Shown one piece after another: positions 43,394-51,810 of a stretch of DNA of 64,000 bases (position 1 is the stretch's first letter; each line of letters opens with the position of its first letter). Source of the stretch: UBA1672 sp965263215. Lineage in GTDB: Bacteria; Pseudomonadota; Alphaproteobacteria; Micavibrionales; Micavibrionaceae. Below the pieces are notes generated by a model. That model worked only from the letters and a program-made list of their open reading frames with translations, ran no database searches and had not been told where the DNA came from. Location: positions 744,001-808,000 of the forward strand of contig OZ253663.1 of NCBI GenBank assembly GCA_965263215.1. Direction: 5' to 3'. The position numbers and the translations under genes are program-made.

Positions 43394-43795
43394 ATGACAA
43401 CACGTTTTTTAAGACAGCACGCATTCTTTTTTGTATTGGGATTGGCCATTGTGGGTATGGCTTTTACAGGGGCACCTGCGCTGGCGGATGGTGCAGGAAA
43501 ATCTGCTGAATGTACAAACAGCCATCTAAGAGATATCAAAACATTTAACAGCAAAGCCAAAGGTAAATTAAAAGATTATGACGAATTGGTTGCGCGCGCG
43601 CCTGATATGACAACGGTCAGAGACGCAAAGGAATTCACAGAAGATACCCAAAGAATTATCGCCTTTTTCCGATCTGACGAGTTTTCTGCGATGGAGGCTG
43701 TGTATGAAATGTGCGGTATGGTCATCCCGAGGCCTGTTGCAAAACAAAGCTTTTGGATCCCTGAAGATCAGCGCATCCATTATAGCGGCCTGTAA
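43394..43795 (+). CDS. Exported hypothetical protein, 133 residues
   Basis: The start at ATG 43394 gives a signal peptide (RQHAFFFVLGLAIVGMAF, cut near ALA). The mature part of about 105 residues has three cysteines: SAECTNS near the start and the MCGMVI stretch late in the chain hold the likely disulfide pair. An in-frame TTG 18 bp upstream is less likely. No family was recognised; location in the periplasm is expected. Confidence 0.75.
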   Translation: MTTRFLRQHAFFFVLGLAIVGMAFTGAPALADGAGKSAECTNSHLRDIKTFNSKAKGKLKDYDELVARAPDMTTVRDAKEFTEDTQRIIAFFRSDEFSAMEAVYEMCGMVIPRPVAKQSFWIPEDQRIHYSGL

Positions 43796-43905
43796 TTTAC
43801 TTCCACTGCAATATTTTGATTTTTAAAGATTTTCTCAGCCCTGAGCGTTGCGTTTTTTCCAAAATGTATGTAGCGTGACCACCTTATTTATTAAAGGTGG
43901 ATCAA

Positions 43906-45117
43906 ATGCCAGTTACATTCGAAGATGTGCAAGCCGCGCATGAAAAGATCAAAGATTCTGTTATCAGAACGCCGACGATTAAGGCGACGCGTTTATCTTT
44001 GCATCTCGGGATTGATTTGTATCTCAAGCTTGAAAACCTACAGCATACTTCGGCCTTTAAGGCGCGCGGTGCGCTAAACAAACTTCTGACACTCAATGAA
44101 GAGCAACGTAAAAAAGGCGTCATCGCATGTAGCGCTGGAAACCACGCACAGGGCGTTGCGTATAACGCGACACGTCTTGGCATTCCTTCTACGATTGTTA
44201 TGCCCAACGGCACACCGTTTAACAAAATAAAACGTACCGAAGATTTTGGCGCGACCGTGGTAATCTACGGTAATAGTTTTGATGAATCTGTCGGCGAAAC
44301 CATGCGCATGGCCGAAGAGCAAGACCTGACCTTTATTCACCCCTTTGATGATGAGGCGGTTGTCGCGGGGCAGGGAACGCTTGGTATTGAGATGCTGGAG
44401 CAAGTGCCTGATCTGGATGTGATTGTTGTGCCGATTGGTGGTGGTGGTTTAATCGCCGGTGTGGCGACAGCGGTAAAAGCGATGAAGCCTGAAATTCAAG
44501 TGATCGGTGCGCAGGCGGAGAATTTTGATGCAATGAAAGCTATGAGTGAAGGTCGTCCCTTTGTTGGCGGCGAAGCGACATTGGCCGAAGGCATCGCGGT
44601 GAAAGCGCCGTCTAAGAATGATTTTAAGATTATCGATAAGTTGGTGGATACGATTTATTCCGCGAGCGAGACTGAAATCGAAGAAGCGATCTTTGATTTG
44701 CTGAGTGATGAGAAATTGGTCGCCGAAGGTGCGCCGGGTGCGGCCTTGGCGGTGATTAAAAAGCACCTTAAGGAATTTAAAGGTAAAAAGGTCGGTATGG
44801 TTTTATGCGGCGGGAATATCGACTCGCGCATGCTTTCGACGTTGATTTTACGCGGTCTTGTCCGTGATGGTCGTATTACACGTCTGACATTCGAAATTGA
44901 TGACACACCGGGGCAGCTTTCTGATATTTCGCGCATAATCGGGGAATCAGGGGCAAACGTTGTGGAGGTAATTCACCAACGCATGATGCAGACAGTATCT
45001 TTGAAAAAAGCTGAACTTGAGGTGGTGATCGAAGCGCGTGATAAGCTTCATGTGAAAGACATCGTCAAAACCTTGAAAGCGGCGGGCTTCAAAGTTTCAG
45101 CCTCACGCGACGTATAG
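43906..45117 (+). CDS. Threonine ammonia-lyase (threonine dehydratase) with ACT domain
   Basis: The 403-residue PLP enzyme has the Schiff-base lysine K52 in HTSAFKARGA, the phosphate loop SAGNHAQG and the glycine-rich VVPIGGGGLIAGVA. A C-terminal regulatory ACT domain of about 75 residues begins near RLTFEIDDTPGQL. This is the IlvA/TdcB fold with one ACT domain, which occurs widely in Proteobacteria and makes 2-oxobutanoate from threonine. Start 43906 is chosen because the AAAGGTGG ribosome site lies just upstream; an in-frame GTG three codons earlier overlaps that site. Anabolic and catabolic roles cannot be separated here. Confidence 0.93.
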   Translation: MPVTFEDVQAAHEKIKDSVIRTPTIKATRLSLHLGIDLYLKLENLQHTSAFKARGALNKLLTLNEEQRKKGVIACSAGNHAQGVAYNATRLGIPSTIVMPNGTPFNKIKRTEDFGATVVIYGNSFDESVGETMRMAEEQDLTFIHPFDDEAVVAGQGTLGIEMLEQVPDLDVIVVPIGGGGLIAGVATAVKAMKPEIQVIGAQAENFDAMKAMSEGRPFVGGEATLAEGIAVKAPSKNDFKIIDKLVDTIYSASETEIEEAIFDLLSDEKLVAEGAPGAALAVIKKHLKEFKGKKVGMVLCGGNIDSRMLSTLILRGLVRDGRITRLTFEIDDTPGQLSDISRIIGESGANVVEVIHQRMMQTVSLKKAELEVVIEARDKLHVKDIVKTLKAAGFKVSASRDV

Positions 45118-45168
45118 CGTCATTTCTTGCATCCATCGCCGCGCTGATCTAAGTTATCGAAAATAACA

Positions 45169-46362
45169 ATGATTGGGGCGATGGTTTTAGATCGAACAAA
45201 ATATGATGGTGCGTATAAAGGCGATGATCCTGCGATTGAGGCCGCCCTAGATCGTGTGCATCCTATTTCAATAGACGCTGCGGATTGGTCGGAAGAACAA
45301 GGCTATGGCGTTATTGACGGGTTCCTTGCCGTTGTTGACGGGCGTGAAGATTTAAGCGGAGCGCTGGAAAAAGCGCGGGAGTTAATTCAGCGTGCGGAGT
45401 TCGAAGCGGTCACGATTGTGCGGGAATCCCAAACCCTGCAGAAAACAGAAGGCAAAGTGGATAATCTGTTTTGGAATGCATCCTTTGGGCATGAGGGGGT
45501 TGTACGCCCTGATCGCACTGTCGGCAGCAGGCCTGCGCAACAAGGCACAATTTTAATCAATCCAGATCAGAATAATTTTTATATTAAAAAGCCCGGGGAG
45601 CTGTTTAGCGCGATGAATTCTATTCGCGAATTGCTGGGGCATGATGTGCCGCAATTCAAGTACAAAAAAGCAGGGCTTATGAGTGGTGGCCCTGATATCG
45701 GTAAGGATGTGAAAGAGATATTCGGCCAAGCGGGGAAAGTCTTTCCTGAATATATGTCGGTGTATCTCTCTAGCGGCGCATCGACCAGTGAGCCCGGCTT
45801 GATGCATTTTGATTCAGGCTATCAGGTGCAAGAGGTTGATACGCATGGCAGTTTAAACAATCGCACTTACAGTCAATTGCCCAAGAAGTTCGTGGAAGCC
45901 GCAGATGAGCGCACGTTCGATGCGCTGCCGGGTGGAGTGACGATCACGGCCTCGATTATCGGCGGCGGATCCATTGTGCGCAAAACCGATCCCGATCGTT
46001 ACATGACCTATAAACAGCATGAGGCGGAAGGCACGCTGAAGGATAATAAAGTGTATTTTCAGGATGATGCAGATTACGGGTATCAGGCGCAAGATGGGGA
46101 CATCATGATTATGCGTAATGATAAATGGCCCGATGATGCGCAGGGTAATCCGCGTCTGCCGTCAGATCATTGCTCCACGATATTAAATGCCTATGGCAAT
46201 ACAGGAAATCATCTGGGGCGCGTTGTCGGCCTGATGTCATCGCAGGTTTGTTATATGTCGCCGCAAGTGCGCGAGCATTTAGGCATGAGCCGTATGCCCG
46301 AGCCGCGAGAATATGAGCCTGCGCGAAATGACGATGTGCACGAAGTGCCTGAGCAAGCCTAA
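45169..46362 (+). CDS. Hypothetical 397-residue protein, possible oxygenase-like fold
   Basis: No family is securely recognised. The protein is cytoplasmic and acidic. Residues MHFDSGYQVQEVD (near 215), QDGDIMIMRNDKWP (near 310) and SDHCSTILN further on resemble the HxD ... H arrangement of iron/2-oxoglutarate oxygenase-type jelly rolls, in the way DUF1826 proteins do. This is weak evidence. A second in-frame ATG at 45181 could be the start; the first has little ribosome-site support. A strong terminator follows. Confidence 0.55.
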   Translation: MIGAMVLDRTKYDGAYKGDDPAIEAALDRVHPISIDAADWSEEQGYGVIDGFLAVVDGREDLSGALEKARELIQRAEFEAVTIVRESQTLQKTEGKVDNLFWNASFGHEGVVRPDRTVGSRPAQQGTILINPDQNNFYIKKPGELFSAMNSIRELLGHDVPQFKYKKAGLMSGGPDIGKDVKEIFGQAGKVFPEYMSVYLSSGASTSEPGLMHFDSGYQVQEVDTHGSLNNRTYSQLPKKFVEAADERTFDALPGGVTITASIIGGGSIVRKTDPDRYMTYKQHEAEGTLKDNKVYFQDDADYGYQAQDGDIMIMRNDKWPDDAQGNPRLPSDHCSTILNAYGNTGNHLGRVVGLMSSQVCYMSPQVREHLGMSRMPEPREYEPARNDDVHEVPEQA

Positions 46363-46365
46363 GAA

Positions 46366-46399
46366 AAAGCCATCCCTTTGTCTCGAAAAGGATGGCTTT
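46366..46399. terminator. Bidirectional rho-independent terminator
   Basis: AAAGCCATCC pairs perfectly with GGATGGCTTT, and inner CTTT and AAAAG pairs extend the stem. On the minus strand five Ts follow; on the plus strand a GGGTTTT tail follows. It separates the convergent gene at 45169-46362 from nrdB. Confidence 0.85.
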
Positions 46400-46427
46400 G
46401 GGTTTTACCTCTTGTGCAAAGGAAACT

Positions 46428-47516
46428 TTATGCGGCTTCGCTGTCGTCTTTTTTAACTTGGCTCATATCGTCAATGCCGCCGATTTTCTTACCGTAATTA
46501 CCGGAGAAAATATCTTCGGAGAACACAGATTCCCATGTGCCTTGGGTTGACGCTTTTGCGTATTCTGTTGCGCGGTTTTCGAAGAAGTTTGTGTGTTCTG
46601 CACCATTGAGCATTTCATCCATCCACGGCAGCGGGTTTTTGGTCACGCCGTAGATCGGCTCTAGCTGTAGCTGCTGCAAGCGGCGATCCCCGATATAGCG
46701 GATATACTGCTTTACATCGTCAGGTGTCATGCCCTGAATTTCACCTTGTTCGAAACACAAATCAATAAACGCATCTTCATGCTCGACTGTGATTTTACAA
46801 CATTCGACAATTTCGGCCTTCAACTCGTCATCCCAGATGTCGCGGTTTTCATCGATAAAGGTGTTGAATAAGCGGATCATAGACAGGCAGTGCAATGTTT
46901 CATCACGCACAGACCATGTTACGATTTGTCCCATACCCTTCATTTTGTTGAAACGTGGGAAGTTCATCAAAATCGCGAAGGATGCGAACAGCGCGAGCCC
47001 TTCTGTAAACGCACCGAACATCGCCATGGTTTTCGCCACATCACGGCGGTTATCCATGGACACGTCTTGCATGTAATCGAATTTATCCTTCATTTCCTTA
47101 TATTTCAGGAAGGCGGAATATTCAGTTTCCGGCATGCCGATTGTATCAAGCAAGTGCGAGTAGGCGGCAATGTGCACTGTTTCGATGTTTGAAAATGCCG
47201 AAAGCATCATTTGTACTTCTACGGGACCGAACACTTGGGAATAATGTTTCATGTAGCAGTTATTCACTTCCACATCGGCCTGTGTGAAGAAACGGAAAAT
47301 CTGTGTCATCAGGTTTTTCTCTGATGGGGTCAGGTTCTTTTTCCAGTCACGTACATCTTCAGCCAAAGGCACTTCCTCGGGCAACCAATGGATACGTTGC
47401 TGCGTCAGCCACGCCTCATAACACCATGGGTATAGAAACGGTTTATAAACGTGGCGTTCTACCAAAAGGGGTGATTGTGATTTTTTAGCGTCTTCTGTCG
47501 TGGCCGGATTGCCCAT
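46428..47516 (-). CDS. nrdB: Ribonucleotide reductase class Ia, beta (radical) subunit
   Basis: The 362-residue protein carries the di-iron ligands D81, E112 and H115, with the radical tyrosine Y119 at the canonical E-x2-H-x3-Y spacing (IETVHIAAYSHL). The second ligand set is in AFTEGLALFASF and VRDETLHCL. It generates the tyrosyl radical used by NrdA to reduce ribonucleotides. No N-terminal ATP-cone is seen. The gene is separated from nrdA (54625) by 7 kb of unrelated genes, but both share paired NrdR-like boxes upstream. Confidence 0.96.
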   Translation of the reverse strand: MGNPATTEDAKKSQSPLLVERHVYKPFLYPWCYEAWLTQQRIHWLPEEVPLAEDVRDWKKNLTPSEKNLMTQIFRFFTQADVEVNNCYMKHYSQVFGPVEVQMMLSAFSNIETVHIAAYSHLLDTIGMPETEYSAFLKYKEMKDKFDYMQDVSMDNRRDVAKTMAMFGAFTEGLALFASFAILMNFPRFNKMKGMGQIVTWSVRDETLHCLSMIRLFNTFIDENRDIWDDELKAEIVECCKITVEHEDAFIDLCFEQGEIQGMTPDDVKQYIRYIGDRRLQQLQLEPIYGVTKNPLPWMDEMLNGAEHTNFFENRATEYAKASTQGTWESVFSEDIFSGNYGKKIGGIDDMSQVKKDDSEAA

Positions 47517-47649
47517 GTGTTCTTACTCCTTGAATTTGAAATGTGTGTTGTACTGTAATGTGCCATCCACAAAAGATTGAGTCTTTTTTTGACGTTCCCA
47601 TGTGAATAACGGGGATAGGTTGTATAGTTTTCCCATATACACAAAAATT

Positions 47650-47694
47650 AGCATATATGGTGTATATTTAAATTATCATACACAATATGTTGTG
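47650..47694. promoter_or_regulatory. Paired NrdR boxes upstream of nrdB
   Basis: AGCATATATGGTGT (47650-47663) and ACACAATATGTTGTG (47680-47694) both resemble the NrdR consensus ACACWATATATWGTGT. Their centres are about 30 bp apart, three helical turns, as is normal for NrdR pairs. They lie between nrdB (leftward) and the histidine phosphatase gene (rightward), so the nearer effect on the rightward gene is open. NrdR represses ribonucleotide reductase genes when dATP is abundant. Confidence 0.72.
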
Positions 47695-47767
47695 GTTTTC
47701 AATATTTTTTATCCCAAATAATGATTAAAATTTTGTAATCTTTATAAGGTACTGATACAAAACATAT

Positions 47768-48586
47768 ATGGACGATACACAAGACGATTATTACGAAATT
47801 ATTTGGATCAGGCACGGCGAATCCGAGGGTAACGAAAACCCCGAAGCTTATCAGGAAGGTGACCCCAAGGTTGCACTGACGGATGAAGGCGTACGGCAGG
47901 GCATACGCGCGGGCAGATTCTTGGGTGATTATCTCGGCGATGATGTTGGTGACGTCTTGTTTGTGTCCGGCGAATTTATGCGCCACAGGCAGACTTACGG
48001 CGCAATCTGGAAAGGTATGGGGCAAGAAGGCGAGCCACCAGCGCGATTTGATTCACGCCTGAATGAACAGAGTTTCGGTGTTTTGCCCTTTATGATTGGC
48101 AAGGATGGGGAGTATGAATCCATCTCGGCGGAGTATTCCAAACAGGTGCGTAATACCAATCCGTTTTCGGCCAGTGCGTTGCATGGGGAATCGGCGCGAG
48201 ATGCCAGTGGACACATCAAAAATTTCATAGACGGAACGCTGAAACGCGACATGGAAGAAGGGCATAAACGTATTGTAATTGTAACATCGGGGCGTGTGAT
48301 GCAAACCGCATTGATGAACTGGTTCCATTTACCAAGTGAATCGATAGAAAGCGGGCAACTTAAAAACCCGAATAATTGCGATATCATCTCAATCAGTGGT
48401 AGCCCTAAAAACTGGGAAGCGACAAAAATCTATGACGGGCCGAGCGCGCAAGGCTGTGAGATTGACTATATTGAGGGGATTGAACCATTGAGCATTCCGT
48501 CTGTCCCCGAGCATATTGCAGATGAGCCTGAATTTGATGATTTATTCCCGCATGATGATCAAGGTCATGACGATGTTCAGCCGTAG
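47768..48586 (+). CDS. Histidine phosphatase (phosphoglycerate-mutase-like) family protein
   Basis: The 272-residue protein has the catalytic RHGE motif in IIWIRHGESEGNEN (residues 13-26) and a second arginine in FVSGEFMRHRQT. The later IVIVTSGRVMQT segment holds the region where the second catalytic histidine is usually found, but that histidine is replaced here (SG instead of TH/SH). Activity is therefore uncertain. The acidic C-terminal 30 residues are disordered-looking. The substrate is unknown. The gene shares its upstream region with nrdB. Confidence 0.8.
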   Translation: MDDTQDDYYEIIWIRHGESEGNENPEAYQEGDPKVALTDEGVRQGIRAGRFLGDYLGDDVGDVLFVSGEFMRHRQTYGAIWKGMGQEGEPPARFDSRLNEQSFGVLPFMIGKDGEYESISAEYSKQVRNTNPFSASALHGESARDASGHIKNFIDGTLKRDMEEGHKRIVIVTSGRVMQTALMNWFHLPSESIESGQLKNPNNCDIISISGSPKNWEATKIYDGPSAQGCEIDYIEGIEPLSIPSVPEHIADEPEFDDLFPHDDQGHDDVQP

Positions 48587-48980
48587 CGTTTTATTATTGT
48601 GCGCAGGAGTGTTCCTGATGGCTTCACCGCTCCGCGCGGAGCCTGCGGCTTTCACTGTTTTTCTTAATGATTTACCGCACACATATACCGCAAAAGTGCG
48701 CCCATGCTATCCTGTAATGGCGCGGTTTGAACATCCTAACCCGGATGTCACCCGCGTGCGGATGCGCTATCCCTATAATCATCGCATGTATATGTTTTTT
48801 GCCTTGAATACGGATATTAATATCAAGCTGCATGAAGATTACATGAAAAAGGGGCAGCTGAGTTTGAGTGATTTCATCGCTGAGGATGATTTCGGTAATG
48901 AATACGGCATGATGACACTTACCTTTATCCCTGTTGATCCGGAGAATGGTGAATTTTGTGATGCGTATTTAAATTCTTAG
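48573..48980 (+). CDS. Exported hypothetical protein, 135 residues
   Basis: Several ATGs are in frame; 48573 is chosen because an AAGG ribosome site lies 8 nt before it and the protein then starts with a compact signal peptide (MFSRSVLLLCAGVFLMASPL, cut near RAEPA). The mature part is a small beta-rich domain with two cysteines (VRPCYPV and EFCDAYL), possibly a disulfide. The gene overlaps the histidine phosphatase gene by 14 bp. No family was recognised. Confidence 0.68.
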   Translation: MFSRSVLLLCAGVFLMASPLRAEPAAFTVFLNDLPHTYTAKVRPCYPVMARFEHPNPDVTRVRMRYPYNHRMYMFFALNTDINIKLHEDYMKKGQLSLSDFIAEDDFGNEYGMMTLTFIPVDPENGEFCDAYLNS

Positions 48981-49387
48981 TCGTGCGTGGGGTGACATAC
49001 CAGATCGCTGCCATGAAAATGTGTGCCGCCGCCGCTCGCAACGCATTCCTCAAAACCTGGCTCGCCTCGTGAGAAAACGCCATCAGAACCCGGATCATGC
49101 ACAACAGGATCAGCAGTCGCAATCGTTTCGGCACCGGTCACGGTTTGATCAATGAAAGGTGTGGCATCTGTTGCAACAGGTGCGGCTAAATCTGCGAATG
49201 CGGTTGGATCCATGAAAGAGGCTGCCGCGCTGGGGTTGAACAGGTTCGTTAAGGCTGCGCCCATTTGACCAGACAGTTCAAACAGGCCAAGTGGAGCCAT
49301 AAAGACATGCCCGACCGTGCATCCCAATGTTGCCATCACCGCAAACATAAATGGATTTTTTAAATCGCCAAAACTGTGCTCGCCCAT
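48977..49387 (-). CDS. Hypothetical membrane-associated protein, 136 residues
   Basis: The N-terminal half is hydrophobic with one or two membrane segments (about residues 12-50), rich in Met/Gly/Ala. The C-terminal half is polar, with GGGTHFHGSDLVCHPTHD at the end, a histidine/cysteine cluster that could bind a metal. No family was recognised. It ends overlapping the convergent gene at 48573-48980 by 4 bp. Confidence 0.62.
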   Translation of the reverse strand: MGEHSFGDLKNPFMFAVMATLGCTVGHVFMAPLGLFELSGQMGAALTNLFNPSAAASFMDPTAFADLAAPVATDATPFIDQTVTGAETIATADPVVHDPGSDGVFSRGEPGFEECVASGGGTHFHGSDLVCHPTHD

Positions 49388-49551
49388 ATCTGCTCACCTT
49401 CAATTATTGTTATATTATAACGTAACATATTTGGCGCACCATAAGCCACAGAAAAAAATCACGCAAGGTTTTTGTTATTGTTTTGTGGGCATGTATGGCT
49501 TTATCATAAGGCCATTGAGTAATTTTTATGAAGATTTTCGGGTGATGAATA

Positions 49552-50211
49552 ATGCTTAACCTACCAAGATTACTCTGTGTTTTATCCCTTATCTTTTTGG
49601 TGTCCTGCGATGAAGCCAATGCCAAAAATGTATGGCGTTATAAAGTGACAGTTGAGATAGAAACACCCGAAGGTCTCAAAACCGGTTCGGCAGTACGGCA
49701 ACTTTCAAAGGGAAGGACGGGCATTACTTTTCAAGAGAGTGGTAGTCCTGCAAAAATATCAGGAGAAGCTGTTGTGGTTGATCTGGGGGAGCGTGGCGTT
49801 GTCTTTGCACTTCTATCTGACCAATCTTGGAAAAACTCATTAGTCCAAGCATTCGGCCATAAAGTGAAGTTTGAAACTGGTATGAAAGCAGAGCATAAAG
49901 AAAATATACCAAGCTTTGTTACTTTTCCTGATTTAAATGATCCTATGACAGTAAAATTAGTTTACGAGAATAAAAAATATGCAGATCGAACTGAAAAAAA
50001 AGCAAACAACTTTGAAGAAATATTTGGAGTTGGTGTGAGCTTGAAAAGAATTACGGTTGAGATCACAGAACAACCTGTGACTGAAATTATTTATAATTAT
50101 TTGCCTTGGTTAAGGAGTTTGAAGTCGAACATTGATGGCACAAAAGTAACGAGATCAAATGATTTGCATAATATTTTGCATGTTGGGAATTTTAGAAAAG
50201 GATTTAAATGA
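49552..50211 (+). CDS. Hypothetical exported or lipoprotein, 219 residues
   Basis: The N-terminus LLCVLSLIFLVSCDE has a lipobox-like LVSC (cysteine at residue 19), so a lipoprotein is likely. The mature part begins WRYKVTVEIETPEGLKTGSA, a beta-rich domain seen in several alphaproteobacterial hypothetical proteins that I cannot name. The coding sequence becomes A+T-rich towards its 3' end, unlike its neighbours. The function is unknown. Confidence 0.75.
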   Translation: MLNLPRLLCVLSLIFLVSCDEANAKNVWRYKVTVEIETPEGLKTGSAVRQLSKGRTGITFQESGSPAKISGEAVVVDLGERGVVFALLSDQSWKNSLVQAFGHKVKFETGMKAEHKENIPSFVTFPDLNDPMTVKLVYENKKYADRTEKKANNFEEIFGVGVSLKRITVEITEQPVTEIIYNYLPWLRSLKSNIDGTKVTRSNDLHNILHVGNFRKGFK

Positions 50212-50229
50212 TGATCAATGATATCTCAT

Positions 50230-50715
50230 TTAAGCTAAAGGCGTTTTGAGAATCTCGATGTCCTTAATCCACACCGTGCCTGTGCCTTCACCAAACACAT
50301 TGATTTTAAGTAAATCGGGTTTTTGGTCTTTTTTCAGGTAAAAGGGCACCTCATAGACCTTCCAGTCTGTATTACCAATTACGGGGTTATCTATCCCCTT
50401 GGAGAAAAACTCCCCCTTATCCGGCAGACGACACCACATTTCCTGATAGGATCGTCCTTTCAGTCCTTCTGATTTCATTGTGGCGCGATAGGTCAGGATA
50501 CAATTTTCTGCATTTTCGATTGGATATTCAAACAGGGCAACGGAATCGATTCCCGCGAATTGTATTTTCCACGCATCATCATCCAGATCAACATTCACGC
50601 CAACGCCGATATTGTCATTGGCCAAAACTGCATCAGATGGTGAATATGTTTTGAGGCTCTCCGCGGGGCCGGCCGGTTTAGGGGGCGAAAAAACTGATTT
50701 AATCCATGACAACAT
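50230..50715 (-). CDS. Hypothetical jelly-roll/carbohydrate-binding-like protein
   Basis: The ATG at 50715 is preferred: AGAGAGGA lies just upstream, and an earlier ATG at 50757 would overlap the zur gene. The resulting 161-residue protein is soluble and beta-rich; segments such as DDDAWKIQFAGIDSVALFEY and NTDWKVYEVPFYLKKDQKPD suggest a galactose-binding-like jelly roll. The final strand GTVWIKDIEIL is typical of such folds. No ligand can be named. It follows zur and msrB on the same strand. Confidence 0.62.
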   Translation of the reverse strand: MLSWIKSVFSPPKPAGPAESLKTYSPSDAVLANDNIGVGVNVDLDDDAWKIQFAGIDSVALFEYPIENAENCILTYRATMKSEGLKGRSYQEMWCRLPDKGEFFSKGIDNPVIGNTDWKVYEVPFYLKKDQKPDLLKINVFGEGTGTVWIKDIEILKTPLA

Positions 50716-50738
50716 CGGTTCAGGTCCTCTCTTGTTTT

Positions 50739-51167
50739 TTACGAACAGTTGGCGCACACGCCGTGCACTTCGACGTTCCAGTGATGAAGGATGAATTTTT
50801 CGCTTTCTACTTTATCTTGTAGCGTTTTAGGCAGGCTACATAGGTGGATTTCATCCACGTCACCGCAGGAATCACAGATCATGAATTGTGACCCGTCATG
50901 TTTGTGGTTCACGTCACAAGACACATAAGCATTGAGCGACTCAATACGGTGCACAAAGCCGTGATCAGACAGAAAGTCAAGCGCGCGATAAGCTGTTGGC
51001 GGCTTTGGGCTTTTGATGTCTTTGCCCATCTCCTCAAGCACGTCATAAGCGGTGATTGGTTTTTTTGCGCTATGCACGATTTTAAATGCACTTAGGCGCG
51101 GGGGCGTAATGCGCAAGTTATTTTGTGCGCAATAGTCTTCAAAAGATTTGACGGCTTTCTTGATCAT
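50739..51167 (-). CDS. zur: Fur-family regulator, Zur-like
   Basis: The 142-residue protein has a Fur-type winged helix (SFEDYCAQNNLRITPPRLSA and PPTAYRALDFLSDHGFVHRI) and the structural zinc pairs in ICDSCGDVDEIHLC and VCANC. The short dimerisation domain and the C-terminal HHWNVEVHGVC, a His/Cys set like that of Zur, favour zinc sensing over iron. It should repress zinc uptake genes; none is in the window. The start is 15 bp after the msrB stop, suggesting a shared transcript. Zur is preferred over Fur with moderate confidence. Confidence 0.82.
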   Translation of the reverse strand: MIKKAVKSFEDYCAQNNLRITPPRLSAFKIVHSAKKPITAYDVLEEMGKDIKSPKPPTAYRALDFLSDHGFVHRIESLNAYVSCDVNHKHDGSQFMICDSCGDVDEIHLCSLPKTLQDKVESEKFILHHWNVEVHGVCANCS

Positions 51168-51179
51168 ACACTGATCATA
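51161..51179. repeat. TGATCATA direct repeat at the zur start
   Basis: Two copies of TGATCATA (51161-51168 and 51172-51179) are separated by 3 bp; each includes the palindrome TGATCA. They cover the zur start codon and the 15-bp gap to msrB. They could be an operator for an internal zur promoter, or chance. It does not resemble the usual Zur box. Confidence 0.3.
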
Positions 51180-51182
51180 GAC

Positions 51183-51746
51183 TTATTCCTTGAAGAGGGA
51201 AAGATATTCTCCAAATCCTTCTGCTTCTAAATCGTCTTTGTGAATGAACTTGAGTGAGGCCGAGTTGATACAATACCGCATGCCGCCTTTATCTTTTGGC
51301 CCGTCATTAAAGACGTGCCCCAAATGGGAATCCGCAGCAAGGGAGCGCACTTCGGTGCGTGGCAGTATAAGTTTGTAATCAGTTTTTTCGACCACGTTTT
51401 CCTTCACGATCGGCTTGGTAAAGCTTGGCCAGCCTGTGCCGGATTTGAATTTATCGGTAGAGGAGAAGAGTGGCTCGCCCGAAACAACATCAACATAAAT
51501 GCCGGGTTCTTTATTATCCCAATATTCGTTTTGGAAGGGGGGTTCTGTGCCGTCATTTTGTGTGACGTGCTTTTGTACATCATTCAATTGGTTCACTTTT
51601 TCTGATTTTTCGGCCATGTCCATGCGTCCTTCTATTTGTACGGCTGTTTGGTTATCGGCTTGTGTTGGTTGATAGATGGCATAACCCGCAATTAAAGCGC
51701 CTGCCGTTACTGTTATCAGTGCCGTTTTTTTAAACTTCATCACCAT
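51183..51746 (-). CDS. msrB: Exported peptide-methionine (R)-S-oxide reductase
   Basis: The 187-residue precursor begins with a hydrophobic signal segment (residues 9-26). The MsrB domain shows PPFQNEYWDNKEPGIYVDVV, the SGTGWPSF motif, LGHVFNDGP and the catalytic cysteine in MRYCINSASL. The zinc-binding cysteine pairs of many MsrB proteins are absent (DVVSGEPLF in place of the first CxxC), so this is the zinc-free type. It repairs oxidised methionine in periplasmic proteins. It heads a leftward group with zur. Confidence 0.93.
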   Translation of the reverse strand: MVMKFKKTALITVTAGALIAGYAIYQPTQADNQTAVQIEGRMDMAEKSEKVNQLNDVQKHVTQNDGTEPPFQNEYWDNKEPGIYVDVVSGEPLFSSTDKFKSGTGWPSFTKPIVKENVVEKTDYKLILPRTEVRSLAADSHLGHVFNDGPKDKGGMRYCINSASLKFIHKDDLEAEGFGEYLSLFKE

Positions 51747-51810
51747 ATCCTCTTGTAACTATTCTATAATGTTTTATTCGCCAAAAACAATATTCCGTTA
51801 CATGGTGCCC

